The notes beneath the pieces were generated by a model. It saw only the letters and a program-made list of their open reading frames with translations. It did no database searches and was not told the DNA's origin. From Tildeniella nuda ZEHNDER 1965/U140 (lineage in GTDB: Bacteria > Cyanobacteriota > Cyanobacteriia > Leptolyngbyales > Leptolyngbyaceae), in the NCBI GenBank assembly GCA_019358895.1, contig JAHHIG010000006.1, positions 248,001-312,000 of the forward strand: a DNA stretch of 64,000 nucleotides. Reading direction: 5' to 3'. The position numbers and the translations under genes are program-made. Of the stretch, positions 54,186 through 64,000 are shown in pieces. Each line of letters begins with the position of its first letter. Position 1 is the first letter of the stretch.

Positions 54186-56165
54186 CTAAAAACTAAACTG
54201 TGCCCGTAAGTTGCCGACAAAAACCGTCGGGTTGCTGTCAAAGTTGTTGGCATTAAAGATGGCATAGAACGCAGGCACCAGTGCCAGGTTGTCGTTCAGC
54301 GGATAAAAGTAGGATGCCTCTAGCGCGTACATCGTCCCACCATCACCCGCACCAGCAGCAAAGTAGCGCTCTCCTCGAATGATGTCCATTGGCATCATGA
54401 AAGTAACCACTCCCAAACCACCTTTTTTGAGCAAATCGGGGAAGCCAACGCCAACCTGGAACGATTGCACATCGACTGCTTTATCGATCGGCTTCAGGTT
54501 TGTGTTGCCAAAGCTATAGCGTCCAAAGACACCAAAGCCAGGTGTAATCAGCCAGTCAAAGTTAAAAGCAAGCGTGTTAGCAAAGGCGTATTTCAAACCG
54601 CCTCCAACGCCTCCTTCTGAGAACCCCGGACCAGCATCGACATAACCGTAAGGAATCGGTTCACCAATGGCACCACCGACCTGCCCCCCATACGCCTGAA
54701 TGCGGCTGTAGTTGTACGTGAAGCGGAAGTTGAGGGACTGACTGGGTGAAAAGGTCAACTCAGCAGTCGCTGTATTGGTGCCACCGAATAGACCGAAATT
54801 TGGATTACTGGACGTGTTGAAGCCAAATTGACTGGGCAGAAACTCTGTATTCTCACCCAGGTACGCTGCTGCAAAGCGGAACTGCTTATTGATGTTCCAC
54901 TCAACCACTAAGCCCGATCCACGATCGATCGCGTTGGTCTGGGTGCTGCCGATCGAGTCAAAACTGCTTGCCCCCGTCAGGAAGAAGGTAAAGCGGTTGA
55001 AGTCAAAATGGCGATACCAGTTCACGCGAGGACCAACAGTTACCTTGATCGCCTCACTCAGCGGGAAACTGTAGAACAGATCGTGAATCACGACATCACT
55101 GCGACCATTCAGCGTTCCCGCAGTCTGATCCGTAAACGGAGAGCCATAGGCGTTGAAGAACCCTGCCGAAGCATACTGGTTGACGGGTGAAATGCCGTTA
55201 CCAGCCGTGAGTTGGGTGACAAGGCTATCCTTACCCGAAAACGACGTGTTAAAGGTGAGCCAGGTCAAAAAGCTAAACGTTGGCTCTGGTGCCCCTGTTA
55301 CTTGTCTGGTTGGCTGACCACCCGTACGAGTGGCAAAAAACCGCCCGTTGGCAGCGTCGTTACGACCACTGTCAGGACCTTCATAGGTGACATCTCTAGT
55401 CGCATTGGCAGTAGAAAGGTTAAACCAAACCAAGCCATTCAGCTTTGTGGTGGTCGAGAACTGCTGCTTTTCTAGAGTGGCAGTTCTTGCCTCTAGTGCG
55501 CCAACGCGTCCACGTAGGGTTGCCAGTTCTGCCGCAAACTCTTCTTGCAGCTTCTGTACTGCTAGCAAGTCTTCTTTTTTAACGAGGTCAGCGGTGCCTG
55601 CCGCAATCAGTTCGTTAATCCGATCCATGCAGGCGTTTAGACCAGCAGCAAACTCATAGCGAGTGAGCGCACGGTTGCCCCGATAGGTTTTGTCAGGGTA
55701 GCCCACAATACAACCATACCGCTCTACCAACGATTGCAATGCCTGGAATGCCCAATCGGTCGGCTTAACGTCGGTCAACTGAGAAACAGATGTCACCTGA
55801 TCCAGCTCGTTAGGCTCGGCTGGTTGAGCGTCGGGTGGATACATCGGCTGCACGTCAGACCCTTGAACCAAGGGATCACTTGCCTCAACGGGCTTGGCTG
55901 CACTTGCCACTAAGTGCGGGTTCACTTCCTGCCGATTCGTGACAACTGACGAAGCCGCCGCTTGAGCGCTTACTAAGGGCAGAGACTCTTGAAGAGTCAC
56001 CGCACTTTCACTATCAGCCGCATGTTGTGACGATTTGAGCAAATTCTGTGAAGCGCTAGCACCGGGTGCTAATACCCCTGCCGCCGTGCCTGCAATGCAC
56101 AACGCTGCCCACAGGCTAGTGGGTGAAAGCAGCAAAGAGTTCCATCGATTATTAAGACTAGACAT
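54186..56165 (-). CDS. SLH-OprB type porin (iron-uptake porin family) 2
   Basis: 659 residues: a long N-terminal signal/anchor part, a Pro/Ala/Val-rich stretch, one SLH domain, a coiled coil and an OprB-like barrel ending NLRAQFSF. From DQVTSVSQLTD to STTTKL, more than 100 residues match porin 1 with only about two differences, while the DNA differs at many third positions. The barrels share little obvious sequence. The start at the ATG 56165 has GAGG just upstream; a codon 33 bases earlier is less likely. Confidence 0.92.
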   Translation of the reverse strand: MSSLNNRWNSLLLSPTSLWAALCIAGTAAGVLAPGASASQNLLKSSQHAADSESAVTLQESLPLVSAQAAASSVVTNRQEVNPHLVASAAKPVEASDPLVQGSDVQPMYPPDAQPAEPNELDQVTSVSQLTDVKPTDWAFQALQSLVERYGCIVGYPDKTYRGNRALTRYEFAAGLNACMDRINELIAAGTADLVKKEDLLAVQKLQEEFAAELATLRGRVGALEARTATLEKQQFSTTTKLNGLVWFNLSTANATRDVTYEGPDSGRNDAANGRFFATRTGGQPTRQVTGAPEPTFSFLTWLTFNTSFSGKDSLVTQLTAGNGISPVNQYASAGFFNAYGSPFTDQTAGTLNGRSDVVIHDLFYSFPLSEAIKVTVGPRVNWYRHFDFNRFTFFLTGASSFDSIGSTQTNAIDRGSGLVVEWNINKQFRFAAAYLGENTEFLPSQFGFNTSSNPNFGLFGGTNTATAELTFSPSQSLNFRFTYNYSRIQAYGGQVGGAIGEPIPYGYVDAGPGFSEGGVGGGLKYAFANTLAFNFDWLITPGFGVFGRYSFGNTNLKPIDKAVDVQSFQVGVGFPDLLKKGGLGVVTFMMPMDIIRGERYFAAGAGDGGTMYALEASYFYPLNDNLALVPAFYAIFNANNFDSNPTVFVGNLRAQFSF

Positions 56166-56443
56166 CGTATCCTCACACCACGTAATTACACAAACCAAGA
56201 CGTAAGTATATTAAAGCTAAAGAGGGAGATATGTAATTTTGGACACAATAAACCATGCCAAAGATAGATGGCAGGTGTGAGAAAAGTTCTGCTATTGGTT
56301 ACTCAATGTAAGCTCTAAGTGTGACTGCTGACAGAGGCATCAAGCCTTATATGCCAGAGTTGATGACCACTACCCTAGAGAAGCGGAGTAAGCGATCTCC
56401 ATGCCAAAGTGGAAAGTTGTGTATAGGGCACCACGATCGCAGA

Positions 56444-57043
56444 TTACCGCTCAACAACCTTTTCGCGATCGCGCCATTTCCAGATCGTACTAGAAATTAA
56501 ATTGGTAGTGACGTGTGCCACGATCGGCACCAGGAGGTTGTTCGTTAGTAGGGCGCTGTAGCCTAGCAAGACACCGATCGTTGCAGCCCAGACGACATAA
56601 GACCATTGCCGTGGGCTACTCAAGTGCAGTACACCAAAGCAAAGGCTGGAAATGATCACACCTTCAAACGTCAAACCAAAAGCAGGCAGCATGACCCCGC
56701 GAAACAGCAGCTCTTCACTTAATCCTGGCAAAAGCCCCAACCAGATGAGATCAGGCAACACGAGTGGTTTAAGTACCAGCGCCAGGTAGTAGTCTGCACT
56801 TTGCCGATATGCTGCCCAAACGCGATACACCACAGCGCTTGCAAGGGTAATGACAACCCCTAACCCCAGCCCTTGTAGCACTGCGATCGGAGAGCCTTTC
56901 AGCGGTAGTAGAATGACAGTGCCAAACTGAAGCCATAGCCTAGCAACCAGCAGCAGCACAACGGCTGTAACCCCCATCGCAATGAGCACTTGAGTGCGAC
57001 TAAGGGACTCGATTTCTGGTTGGTCGGGACGTTGTTCTGCCAC
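56444..57043 (-). CDS. CPBP family intramembrane glutamic protease
   Basis: 199 residues with about six helices and the three family motifs: EExxxR in LSEELLFRGVML, FxxxH in CFGVLHLSS and HxxxN in IVAHVTTNLIS. Related to CAAX-processing enzymes; bacterial members cleave small membrane substrates or act in immunity and secretion. No partner is evident. Located 30 bp after DUF3326 on the same strand. Confidence 0.92.
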   Translation of the reverse strand: MAEQRPDQPEIESLSRTQVLIAMGVTAVVLLLVARLWLQFGTVILLPLKGSPIAVLQGLGLGVVITLASAVVYRVWAAYRQSADYYLALVLKPLVLPDLIWLGLLPGLSEELLFRGVMLPAFGLTFEGVIISSLCFGVLHLSSPRQWSYVVWAATIGVLLGYSALLTNNLLVPIVAHVTTNLISSTIWKWRDREKVVER

Positions 57044-57073
57044 AGGAAAAAGGCTGCTGGTCGATGATCCTAA

Positions 57074-58207
57074 TCAGTCTAGCGCCTTGTGCTCAAACTG
57101 CACCGTCCCTTTTGTTGAGGCTGATTGCTGCAAACAGGTCAGCGATCGCATGGATGGCTTCAGAGCGGCGGCACTAATCCCCACGCGCTGAGCAACCAGC
57201 ACACCCAAAGCTTCTAGATAAGACTCAACTTGTGTCGCTGCAATACCCAAGGCATCTGGAGACACTTGCATCGTGGTTTGATTGTCTCGTACAGCAATAA
57301 TGCGGGTCGATGACCGTTCAGCAGTAGATGACTGGCTCAAACTCATGACAGCGCTACCACCACACGCGGTTGCGGGCACGACAACCGCATCCACTTGATT
57401 TGCCCACAGATCTCCCTGCTGAGGCGTAAATGCAGGGTGCGATCGTGTCACAAATTGCGGCGCACGGCTTAAGCCTACTAACACGCAAGGCAAAAAGGTG
57501 TAGCCTAATTCTTCAGCCGCCGATCGGGGCGCGACATGAGGATCTAACGGTAGCGGCAAAAGAGCAGGCGCATGGGCACAGGGGATCTGAAATGTCCGTA
57601 CGACAAGATGGCTAATGACCGCTTCTGCCCCAGCGATCGGGTCTACGCCCTGACCGTGACGATAGTTCTGAAGTGCTGCGCTGTCAACATCATCGGGGAA
57701 GCGGGCAACCACTGCGATCGCCGTTGCGCCCGCTTTTTGGATCAACGCTTCAGCCGATCGCAGCAAACTATCGGGGTTCTGAATCGTGCCCCAGGTTGCA
57801 CCCGATGCTGCCGTTTGCAGGCTTACGTTCAAAGGAGCATCAGTGACCACATACTCGGTTAGATCCAGTCCCAGTGTGGCTCTTGTAGCATCGGCTGCTT
57901 GAATGTGTCGCAATCGTAGCTCTGGCTCAATGCCACGATCGAGCACCAAGCCCACACGATTTTGATGGACTGGACGCAAGCCCCAATGCCCTGCTGCGAA
58001 CTGATCTAGCCCATAGCCCTCGACATACAGCGCATTCGGGAGGTTCCAGTAAAGCTGCGCGCCATTAAGGACATTCGGATGGGTGATCAAACAGTCGGCA
58101 ACTTGCGCGATCGCCCGTGCGACTGGCAACGCATCACCTGCGTAGCCACCGATCGTCGCCCCAATGCCCGTTGGCACAATCAAGACAACAGTAAAAGGGC
58201 GTTTCAT
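57074..58207 (-). CDS. DUF3326 protein
   Basis: 377 residues matching the cyanobacterial/plant DUF3326 family of unknown function: VVLIVPTGIGATIGGYAGDALP at the N-terminus, THPNVLNGAQLYWNLPNALYVEGYGLDQF and VVVPATACGGSAVMSLSQ in the body, each given only as a landmark. Probably soluble. In one direction with a 61-residue protein, ferredoxin and atpG. Confidence 0.85.
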   Translation of the reverse strand: MKRPFTVVLIVPTGIGATIGGYAGDALPVARAIAQVADCLITHPNVLNGAQLYWNLPNALYVEGYGLDQFAAGHWGLRPVHQNRVGLVLDRGIEPELRLRHIQAADATRATLGLDLTEYVVTDAPLNVSLQTAASGATWGTIQNPDSLLRSAEALIQKAGATAIAVVARFPDDVDSAALQNYRHGQGVDPIAGAEAVISHLVVRTFQIPCAHAPALLPLPLDPHVAPRSAAEELGYTFLPCVLVGLSRAPQFVTRSHPAFTPQQGDLWANQVDAVVVPATACGGSAVMSLSQSSTAERSSTRIIAVRDNQTTMQVSPDALGIAATQVESYLEALGVLVAQRVGISAAALKPSMRSLTCLQQSASTKGTVQFEHKALD

Positions 58208-58252
58208 GGAAAGGCTAAAGGATTAAGTATTAAGGCTAAATAGAAAACTTTT

Positions 58253-58438
58253 TTATCCTTTAGCCTTTTTTGTGACAATCGCTTCGACGATCGCTTTCTG
58301 CTGGGTTACGTCAACGTCAGTAACTGCCCAACGCAAGGGTTCGCCGTGCTTTTGCAGTTCGGCTTCGATCACCTGGTGCATGGCAGCAGGCGATGTACAA
58401 AGTGCAATTTCTGCCATGATGAAATGCGTTGTCATCAT
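58253..58438 (-). CDS. Small protein next to ferredoxin, unknown function
   Basis: 61 residues (MMTTHFIMAEIALCTSPAAM…). Sequence has a compact alpha/beta look (VIEAELQKHGEPLRWAVTDVDV), with one Cys. It starts six bases after the ferredoxin stop, so it is probably co-translated. A second start at MAEIAL is possible. No family recognised, but the tight spacing and codon use support a real gene. Confidence 0.65.
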   Translation of the reverse strand: MMTTHFIMAEIALCTSPAAMHQVIEAELQKHGEPLRWAVTDVDVTQQKAIVEAIVTKKAKG

Positions 58439-58444
58439 TAGCCC

Positions 58445-58774
58445 TTACTTCTTTTGCTGAAATTGCCCGAACTGAAGGTGATACACCGTATCTTCTTTGT
58501 CGGCTTCAATCTTTAAATCAGAGCGCGGATAAGCGACGCAGAGCAACGTATAGCCTTGCGCTCTCAGTTCTGGACTGACACCCATTGCATCCGATTGCTC
58601 TACTGTGCCTTCCGTCACCTGAGCGGCACAGGTAGTACAGATGCCTGCGTTGCAAGAATTGGGCAAGTCCAAACCTGATGCCTGGGCAACTGCCAGAATC
58701 GTCTGATCGTCAGGCACCTGAAGTGTATGAGTGCTACCTTGACGCTGAATTTCAACCGTGTAGGTTTGAGGCAT
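58445..58774 (-). CDS. 2Fe-2S ferredoxin (plant-type)
   Basis: 109 residues. The cluster ligands are in SCNAGICTTCA (C-x4-C-x2-C) and LLCVAYP. This is a plant-type beta-grasp ferredoxin with an extended C-terminus (LQFGQFQQKK), not the ~97-residue PetF1. It transfers electrons to an unknown partner; PetF duties are likely carried out by another gene. Thirty bases after atpG on the same strand. Confidence 0.92.
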   Translation of the reverse strand: MPQTYTVEIQRQGSTHTLQVPDDQTILAVAQASGLDLPNSCNAGICTTCAAQVTEGTVEQSDAMGVSPELRAQGYTLLCVAYPRSDLKIEADKEDTVYHLQFGQFQQKK

Positions 58775-58804
58775 AAGCGATCGACCAAGAGTTAAACAGC
58801 AAGA

Positions 58805-59755
58805 CTAGCGCTGCGCTTCAGCACCACCCACCACTTCCAGAATTTCTTGAGTAATGGCAGCTTGACGGGCTTTGTTATAACCCCGCGTCAGCGTACTGAT
58901 CAAATCCTTGGCGTTGTCGCTGGCGTTGCTCATCGCCGTCATCCGGGCAGCGAGTTCGCTGGCAGCAGATTCTTGCAGTGCGCGCAGCAGTTGATTGTTC
59001 AAATACAGCGGCAGCAACGCATCCAGAATTTGCACCGGATCTTGCTCAAAAATCATGTCCTGGGGAAAGGTTCTGGATGCAGCCGCCGTTGCTTTCTCCC
59101 GCTCGACCTGAAACTGTCCACCACGAGAGGTGAGCCGGAAGATTTCGTCATCCGGCACTTCTAACCCCTGAGGATCAAGCGGTAAAAGAGTTTGAATAAC
59201 GGGTCGAGAGCTAATTAACGACACGAAGCGCGTGTAGACCAACTCAACCTTGTCAACGGTTTCAGATAAAAAGAGTGCCAGCAGTGTATCAGCGATTTGC
59301 GAGGCTTCTGACGCGGTAGGAATTTGCTCTAAGTTGACGAAGGTTTCAGCGATCGGCTGCTCACGTCGTTGAAAGTACTGCGTTGCCTTGCGACCCACCA
59401 GCACATAGCGATAGTTGATCCCTTCAGCCTGTAGCTCTTTCGCACGGATCTCTGCCCGTCGAATGACGTTGGAGTTGTAGGCACCGCACAGACCACGATC
59501 GCCCGTCACGACCAGGATGCCCACCGTTTTGACCGTACGGCGGCTTAACAAGGGTAGATTGGCTTCGTCAAACCGCAGGCGAGTTTGCAGTCCGAAGAGC
59601 ACCTGCGCCAACCGATCGGCGAACGGGCGAGTTGCAATCACCTGTTCTTGAGCACGACGCACTTTTGCAGCGGCAACGAGGCGCATCGCCTCAGTGATTT
59701 TCTTGGTGTTTTTGACCGACTTAATGCGATCGCGAATGCTTTTAAGATTTGCCAT
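58805..59755 (-). CDS. atpG: ATP synthase F1 gamma subunit
   Basis: 316 residues from [20 protein letters not shown], the conserved start; the frame runs 25 codons further into a heptamer-rich spacer (…[12 protein letters not shown]) that I exclude. The central shaft of F1 links catalysis to c-ring rotation. Cyanobacterial type with the ~35-residue regulatory insertion around residues 195-240 ([14 protein letters not shown] … [10 protein letters not shown]). Last ATP synthase gene of this operon; beta and epsilon are expected elsewhere. Confidence 0.97.
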   Translation of the reverse strand: MANLKSIRDRIKSVKNTKKITEAMRLVAAAKVRRAQEQVIATRPFADRLAQVLFGLQTRLRFDEANLPLLSRRTVKTVGILVVTGDRGLCGAYNSNVIRRAEIRAKELQAEGINYRYVLVGRKATQYFQRREQPIAETFVNLEQIPTASEASQIADTLLALFLSETVDKVELVYTRFVSLISSRPVIQTLLPLDPQGLEVPDDEIFRLTSRGGQFQVEREKATAAASRTFPQDMIFEQDPVQILDALLPLYLNNQLLRALQESAASELAARMTAMSNASDNAKDLISTLTRGYNKARQAAITQEILEVVGGAEAQR

Positions 59756-59757
59756 TT

Positions 59758-59884
59758 TTGGGTGAGGGGTGAGGAGTAAGGGGTGAGGAGTACCCAACCG
59801 ATTGCATGAGGTCAAAAAGTCCAAGTCCAAGATGAAGAAACAGAGTGAGAAGCTACACCTCTCTCCTCACCCCTCTCTCCTCAC
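59758..59884. repeat. GGTGAGG-type heptamers between atpA and atpG
   Basis: GGGTGAGGGGTGAGGAGT-like units at 59758-59798 and an inverted CTCTCCTCACC series at 59858-59884, so the arms could pair as a hairpin between atpA and atpG. It makes a false in-frame N-terminal extension for atpG. Confidence 0.8.
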
Positions 59885-61414
<1,530 letters not shown>

Positions 61415-61480
61415 TTAAGGATGAGAGGAGATTCAGTTTTTAGTTGTTAATCGTTAGCGCATAGACCAACAACCAACAGC

Positions 61481-62038
61481 TTAAGTAGTGCTGCCGAGTC
61501 GTAGCGAAATGCGTCGGAGCTGTGCCCGGAGGCTGGCATCAATAATTTGGGAGCCAACTTTAATAATGACACCGCCGATCAAATCAGGGTCAATGGTGGT
61601 TTCTAGCTCAACGTTTCGTGCGCCTGTGAGCGCAATCACTCGATCGCGCACGGTTTGCTGCTGCGCTTCATTCAGTGGCACGGTGGAAATAACTTCTGCC
61701 AGTGCGGTCTGGTTCAGCTCTCGCAATAGTGCCTGATACTGCTTCAGAATGCCGCTCAAAAAGGCGATGCGGCGATGATCCACAATCAGTAGTAAAAAGT
61801 TGCGAACGTGGGGATGCACCTGATCGCCCAAAACCTGCTGCAAGACCGCTTTCTTTGCGTCCAGGCTCATAACGGGGCTAGTCAAGAACTGATCGAGATC
61901 AGGCGATTCTTTGAGAAGATTCAAAATGCTGCTGGCATCCTCGCCGAAACGATCGCTCACGTTCTCAGACTTCGCTAAGGACATCAACGCCTGGGCATAG
62001 GGGGCAGAAATTTCACTGGTAATGGTGCTGTCGCTCAC
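61481..62038 (-). CDS. atpH: ATP synthase F1 delta subunit
   Basis: 185 residues, helical N-terminal domain (APYAQALMSLAKSENV, LLKESPDLDQFLTSPVM) and C-terminal IIKVGSQIIDASLRAQL. Joins the peripheral b/b' stalk to alpha3beta3. Its ATG overlaps the atpF stop by ATGA, indicating coupling. Confidence 0.97.
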   Translation of the reverse strand: MSDSTITSEISAPYAQALMSLAKSENVSDRFGEDASSILNLLKESPDLDQFLTSPVMSLDAKKAVLQQVLGDQVHPHVRNFLLLIVDHRRIAFLSGILKQYQALLRELNQTALAEVISTVPLNEAQQQTVRDRVIALTGARNVELETTIDPDLIGGVIIKVGSQIIDASLRAQLRRISLRLGSTT

Positions 62039-62601
62039 TGGTCGCCTCCTACTAGCATGGCAATACTGCGATCGATGAGCTGTTGCTGCACCGAGTCATT
62101 CAGTCGTGATGGCAACTCTGATTCAACGCGCTGAATTGCCAGTGCTGCCACTCGTTGACGCAGTTCGTTAATCACTCGCGCCTGGTCAGCGTTGAGATCC
62201 TGGTTCGCCGCTTCCCGCATCCGCTGGATGTCTTGCTCGGCTTTTGCAGCAATCTCAGCTTTAGCGGCGGCAGCAGCTTCTTGCCCAGAGGCGCGAATTT
62301 TGTCCGCTTCTCCCTGAGCCTGTGCTAACTTTTGCTGTTGTTCAGCTAAAGCGCTGACCGCCTTCTTCTTACGATCTTCAGCGTCTTTGAGCGCTGTTTC
62401 GATCGCGGCACGGCGATCAACCAGCGTTTTACCCAAAAAACCACGCCCGAAGTAGATCAGAACTCCAGCAACGATCGCCAGGTTGACCAGATTTGCCTCG
62501 AAGATGTTGAAGTTAAGACCAAAACTACCGACTTCGGCTGACTCTACCGCTTCAGCGCCCAAGACGTTAGCACCGATCGCCAACTTTAAGAAAATTTCCA
62601 T
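62035..62601 (-). CDS. atpF: ATP synthase F0 b subunit
   Basis: 188 residues: a membrane helix (NLVNLAIVAGVLIYFGRGFLG) and a long charged coiled coil (AEQQQKLAQAQGEADKIRAS), the peripheral stalk. Starts at an ATG encoding MEIFLKLAIGANVLGAEA. Overlaps atpH by four bases. Confidence 0.96.
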   Translation of the reverse strand: MEIFLKLAIGANVLGAEAVESAEVGSFGLNFNIFEANLVNLAIVAGVLIYFGRGFLGKTLVDRRAAIETALKDAEDRKKKAVSALAEQQQKLAQAQGEADKIRASGQEAAAAAKAEIAAKAEQDIQRMREAANQDLNADQARVINELRQRVAALAIQRVESELPSRLNDSVQQQLIDRSIAMLVGGDQ

Positions 62602-62677
62602 ATCGCTACATCCAAAACGGCTGAAGTTACTAGCGTTTAGCTGTCAGGCTTCAACCCAAAAACTAACGACCAACAAC

Positions 62678-63100
62678 TTAAAAACTAACCAAAAGCTTGT
62701 CTAAAATCTGGCGGCTTAAGGACTCAACCTGCTGCTCTAGCGAGTGCATTGCCTCTTGCTTTTGCTGATCAAGCTCACGCTGCACCTGTTCGCGCTGCAC
62801 CTGCGCTTCCTTTTGAGCAGCCGCAATTTGCTGATCGGCAAGCGCCTGAGCCTCTGCCTGCGCGGTTGCGATCGTCTGCTGATATTGCTTACGAGTCGCT
62901 GCCAGTTCCTGCTCGTACTGCGCTGCTAAATGTTCAGCTTTCGCCAGCCGCTCACGCGCTTCGGTTTCATTGGTGCGAATGTAGTCGCTACGGTCTTCTA
63001 TCGCCTTAGTCAATGGCTTATAAAAAACCACATTGAGCAAAGCAACCAGAACTAAAAACTGAACCGCCATCAGTGGCAGAGTGGCATCAAAATCAAACAT
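62678..63100 (-). CDS. atpF': ATP synthase F0 b' subunit
   Basis: 140 residues: one N-terminal helix ([20 protein letters not shown]), then a coiled coil rich in Gln/Glu/Ala. Photosynthetic organisms use a b/b' heterodimer as stator; this is the second stalk partner, directly before atpF. Normal length. Confidence 0.96.
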   Translation of the reverse strand: MFDFDATLPLMAVQFLVLVALLNVVFYKPLTKAIEDRSDYIRTNETEARERLAKAEHLAAQYEQELAATRKQYQQTIATAQAEAQALADQQIAAAQKEAQVQREQVQRELDQQKQEAMHSLEQQVESLSRQILDKLLVSF

Positions 63101-63245
63101 TGCCTTGAGCCTGAAATTTGGATGAAGATTTTTCTGTTACTGCTGCTGAGTGATTAGTAATTGATAACGGAATGCAAATGATTCGTGCGCTACCAATTAC
63201 CCATCACTCATCCGCCTCAAACCGTTCGCATTGCCCAAAGAATGC

Positions 63246-63599
<354 letters not shown>

Positions 63600-63613
63600 T
63601 CAAGAAGCCGAGG

Positions 63614-64000
63614 CTACGCATGTTCCTCGTGCTCGTCTCCATGACCTTCAAGCGCCTCATGAATGTAGGCACCTGCCAGTGTCGCAAACACCAGCGCCTG
63701 AATCGCGCTTGTAAACAGACCCAATAGCATTACGGGCAACGGTACGAATAATGGCACCAGAAGCACCAACACTGCCACCACTAGCTCATCCGCAAGAATG
63801 TTGCCAAACAAACGGAAACTGAGTGAGAGTGGCTTAGTGAAGTCCTCCAAAATCGCAATGGGCAGCAAGATTGGCGTGGGCTGAATGTACTTTGCAAAGT
63901 ATCCCAAGCCCTTGCGGCTAAAGCCAGCGTAGAAATACGCCAAAGAAACCAGCAGTGCCAACGCCACCGTTGTATTGATGTCATTTGTAGGAGCCGCCAA
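63614..64000 (-). CDS. atpB: ATP synthase F0 a subunit, 5' end outside window
   Basis: 128 C-terminal residues of an approximately 250-residue protein; the frame is open at the right edge. The essential Arg is in [17 protein letters not shown], followed by helices [20 protein letters not shown] and [16 protein letters not shown] and a His/Glu-rich tail. First visible gene of the operon a-c-b'-b-delta-alpha-gamma. Confidence 0.95.
   Translation of the reverse strand: MAAPTNDINTTVALALLVSLAYFYAGFSRKGLGYFAKYIQPTPILLPIAILEDFTKPLSLSFRLFGNILADELVVAVLVLLVPLFVPLPVMLLGLFTSAIQALVFATLAGAYIHEALEGHGDEHEEHA

Noticed and set aside
59756..59830. N-terminal extension of the ATP synthase gamma subunit
   Set aside because: It is encoded by heptamer repeats; the conserved [10 protein letters not shown] start follows.

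Overview
The window is cyanobacterial chromosome. Evidence: very frequent GCGATCGC (HIP1-type) octamers, a Ycf55/DUF3685 protein, the a-c-b'-b-delta-alpha-gamma ATP synthase order with a split b/b' pair, two SLH-OprB porins, a helical carotenoid protein, a SepF homologue and many heptamer-type tandem repeats. A filamentous, Leptolyngbya-like organism is plausible, but the sequence alone does not prove it. I found no rRNA, tRNA or CRISPR array.

Layout. 1-9.5 kb: a partial pseudo-receiver/DUF3685 protein, bifunctional proline oxidase PutA, and a large GAF/PAS/GGDEF/EAL c-di-GMP enzyme. 9.5-15.5 kb: an enolase with a long structured leader, a LolA-like secreted protein, an S9 peptidase and an N-formylglutamate amidohydrolase-like protein. 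15.9-18.1 kb: a sugar phosphotransferase system (EIIA-HPr-EI plus EIIB) that is visibly decaying. 18.2-19.9 kb: msrB, a cupin and sepF. 20.07-21.6 kb: the most unusual segment, a relic integron. It has a textbook 86-bp attC site, one AT-rich gene cassette of unknown function, an attI-like region with repeats, and a divergent, frameshifted and truncated integron integrase (intI). 21.7-26.7 kb: the glycine cleavage genes gcvT-gcvH-gcvP. 27-36.7 kb: a lipoprotein, DUF1361 and SH3 proteins, a BrkB-like membrane protein, a sugar-binding protein with glucokinase, a helical carotenoid protein and a BMP-family binding protein. 36.9-41.3 kb: a nucleoside/sugar-type double ATPase without permeases and a polar amino acid ABC operon. 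41.5-56.2 kb: two SLH porins flanking a kinase-like protein, a GldA/F/G-DUF4340 ABC operon, a dead AbrB-type antitoxin, a second BMP protein and an FAD oxidoreductase. 56.4-64 kb: a CPBP protease, DUF3326, a small protein, a ferredoxin and the ATP synthase operon, which runs off the right edge.

The genes describe a photoautotroph with some heterotrophic ability: proline oxidation, glycine cleavage, glucose phosphorylation, and amino acid and nucleoside-type uptake. The lost PTS shows one carbohydrate route being discarded. Intergenic space is crowded with several families of MITE-like elements, palindromes and short tandem repeats. Some of these have entered coding sequences in frame (putA linker, sugar-binding protein), supply stop codons, or create false upstream start codons. 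I moved several gene starts inward for that reason.
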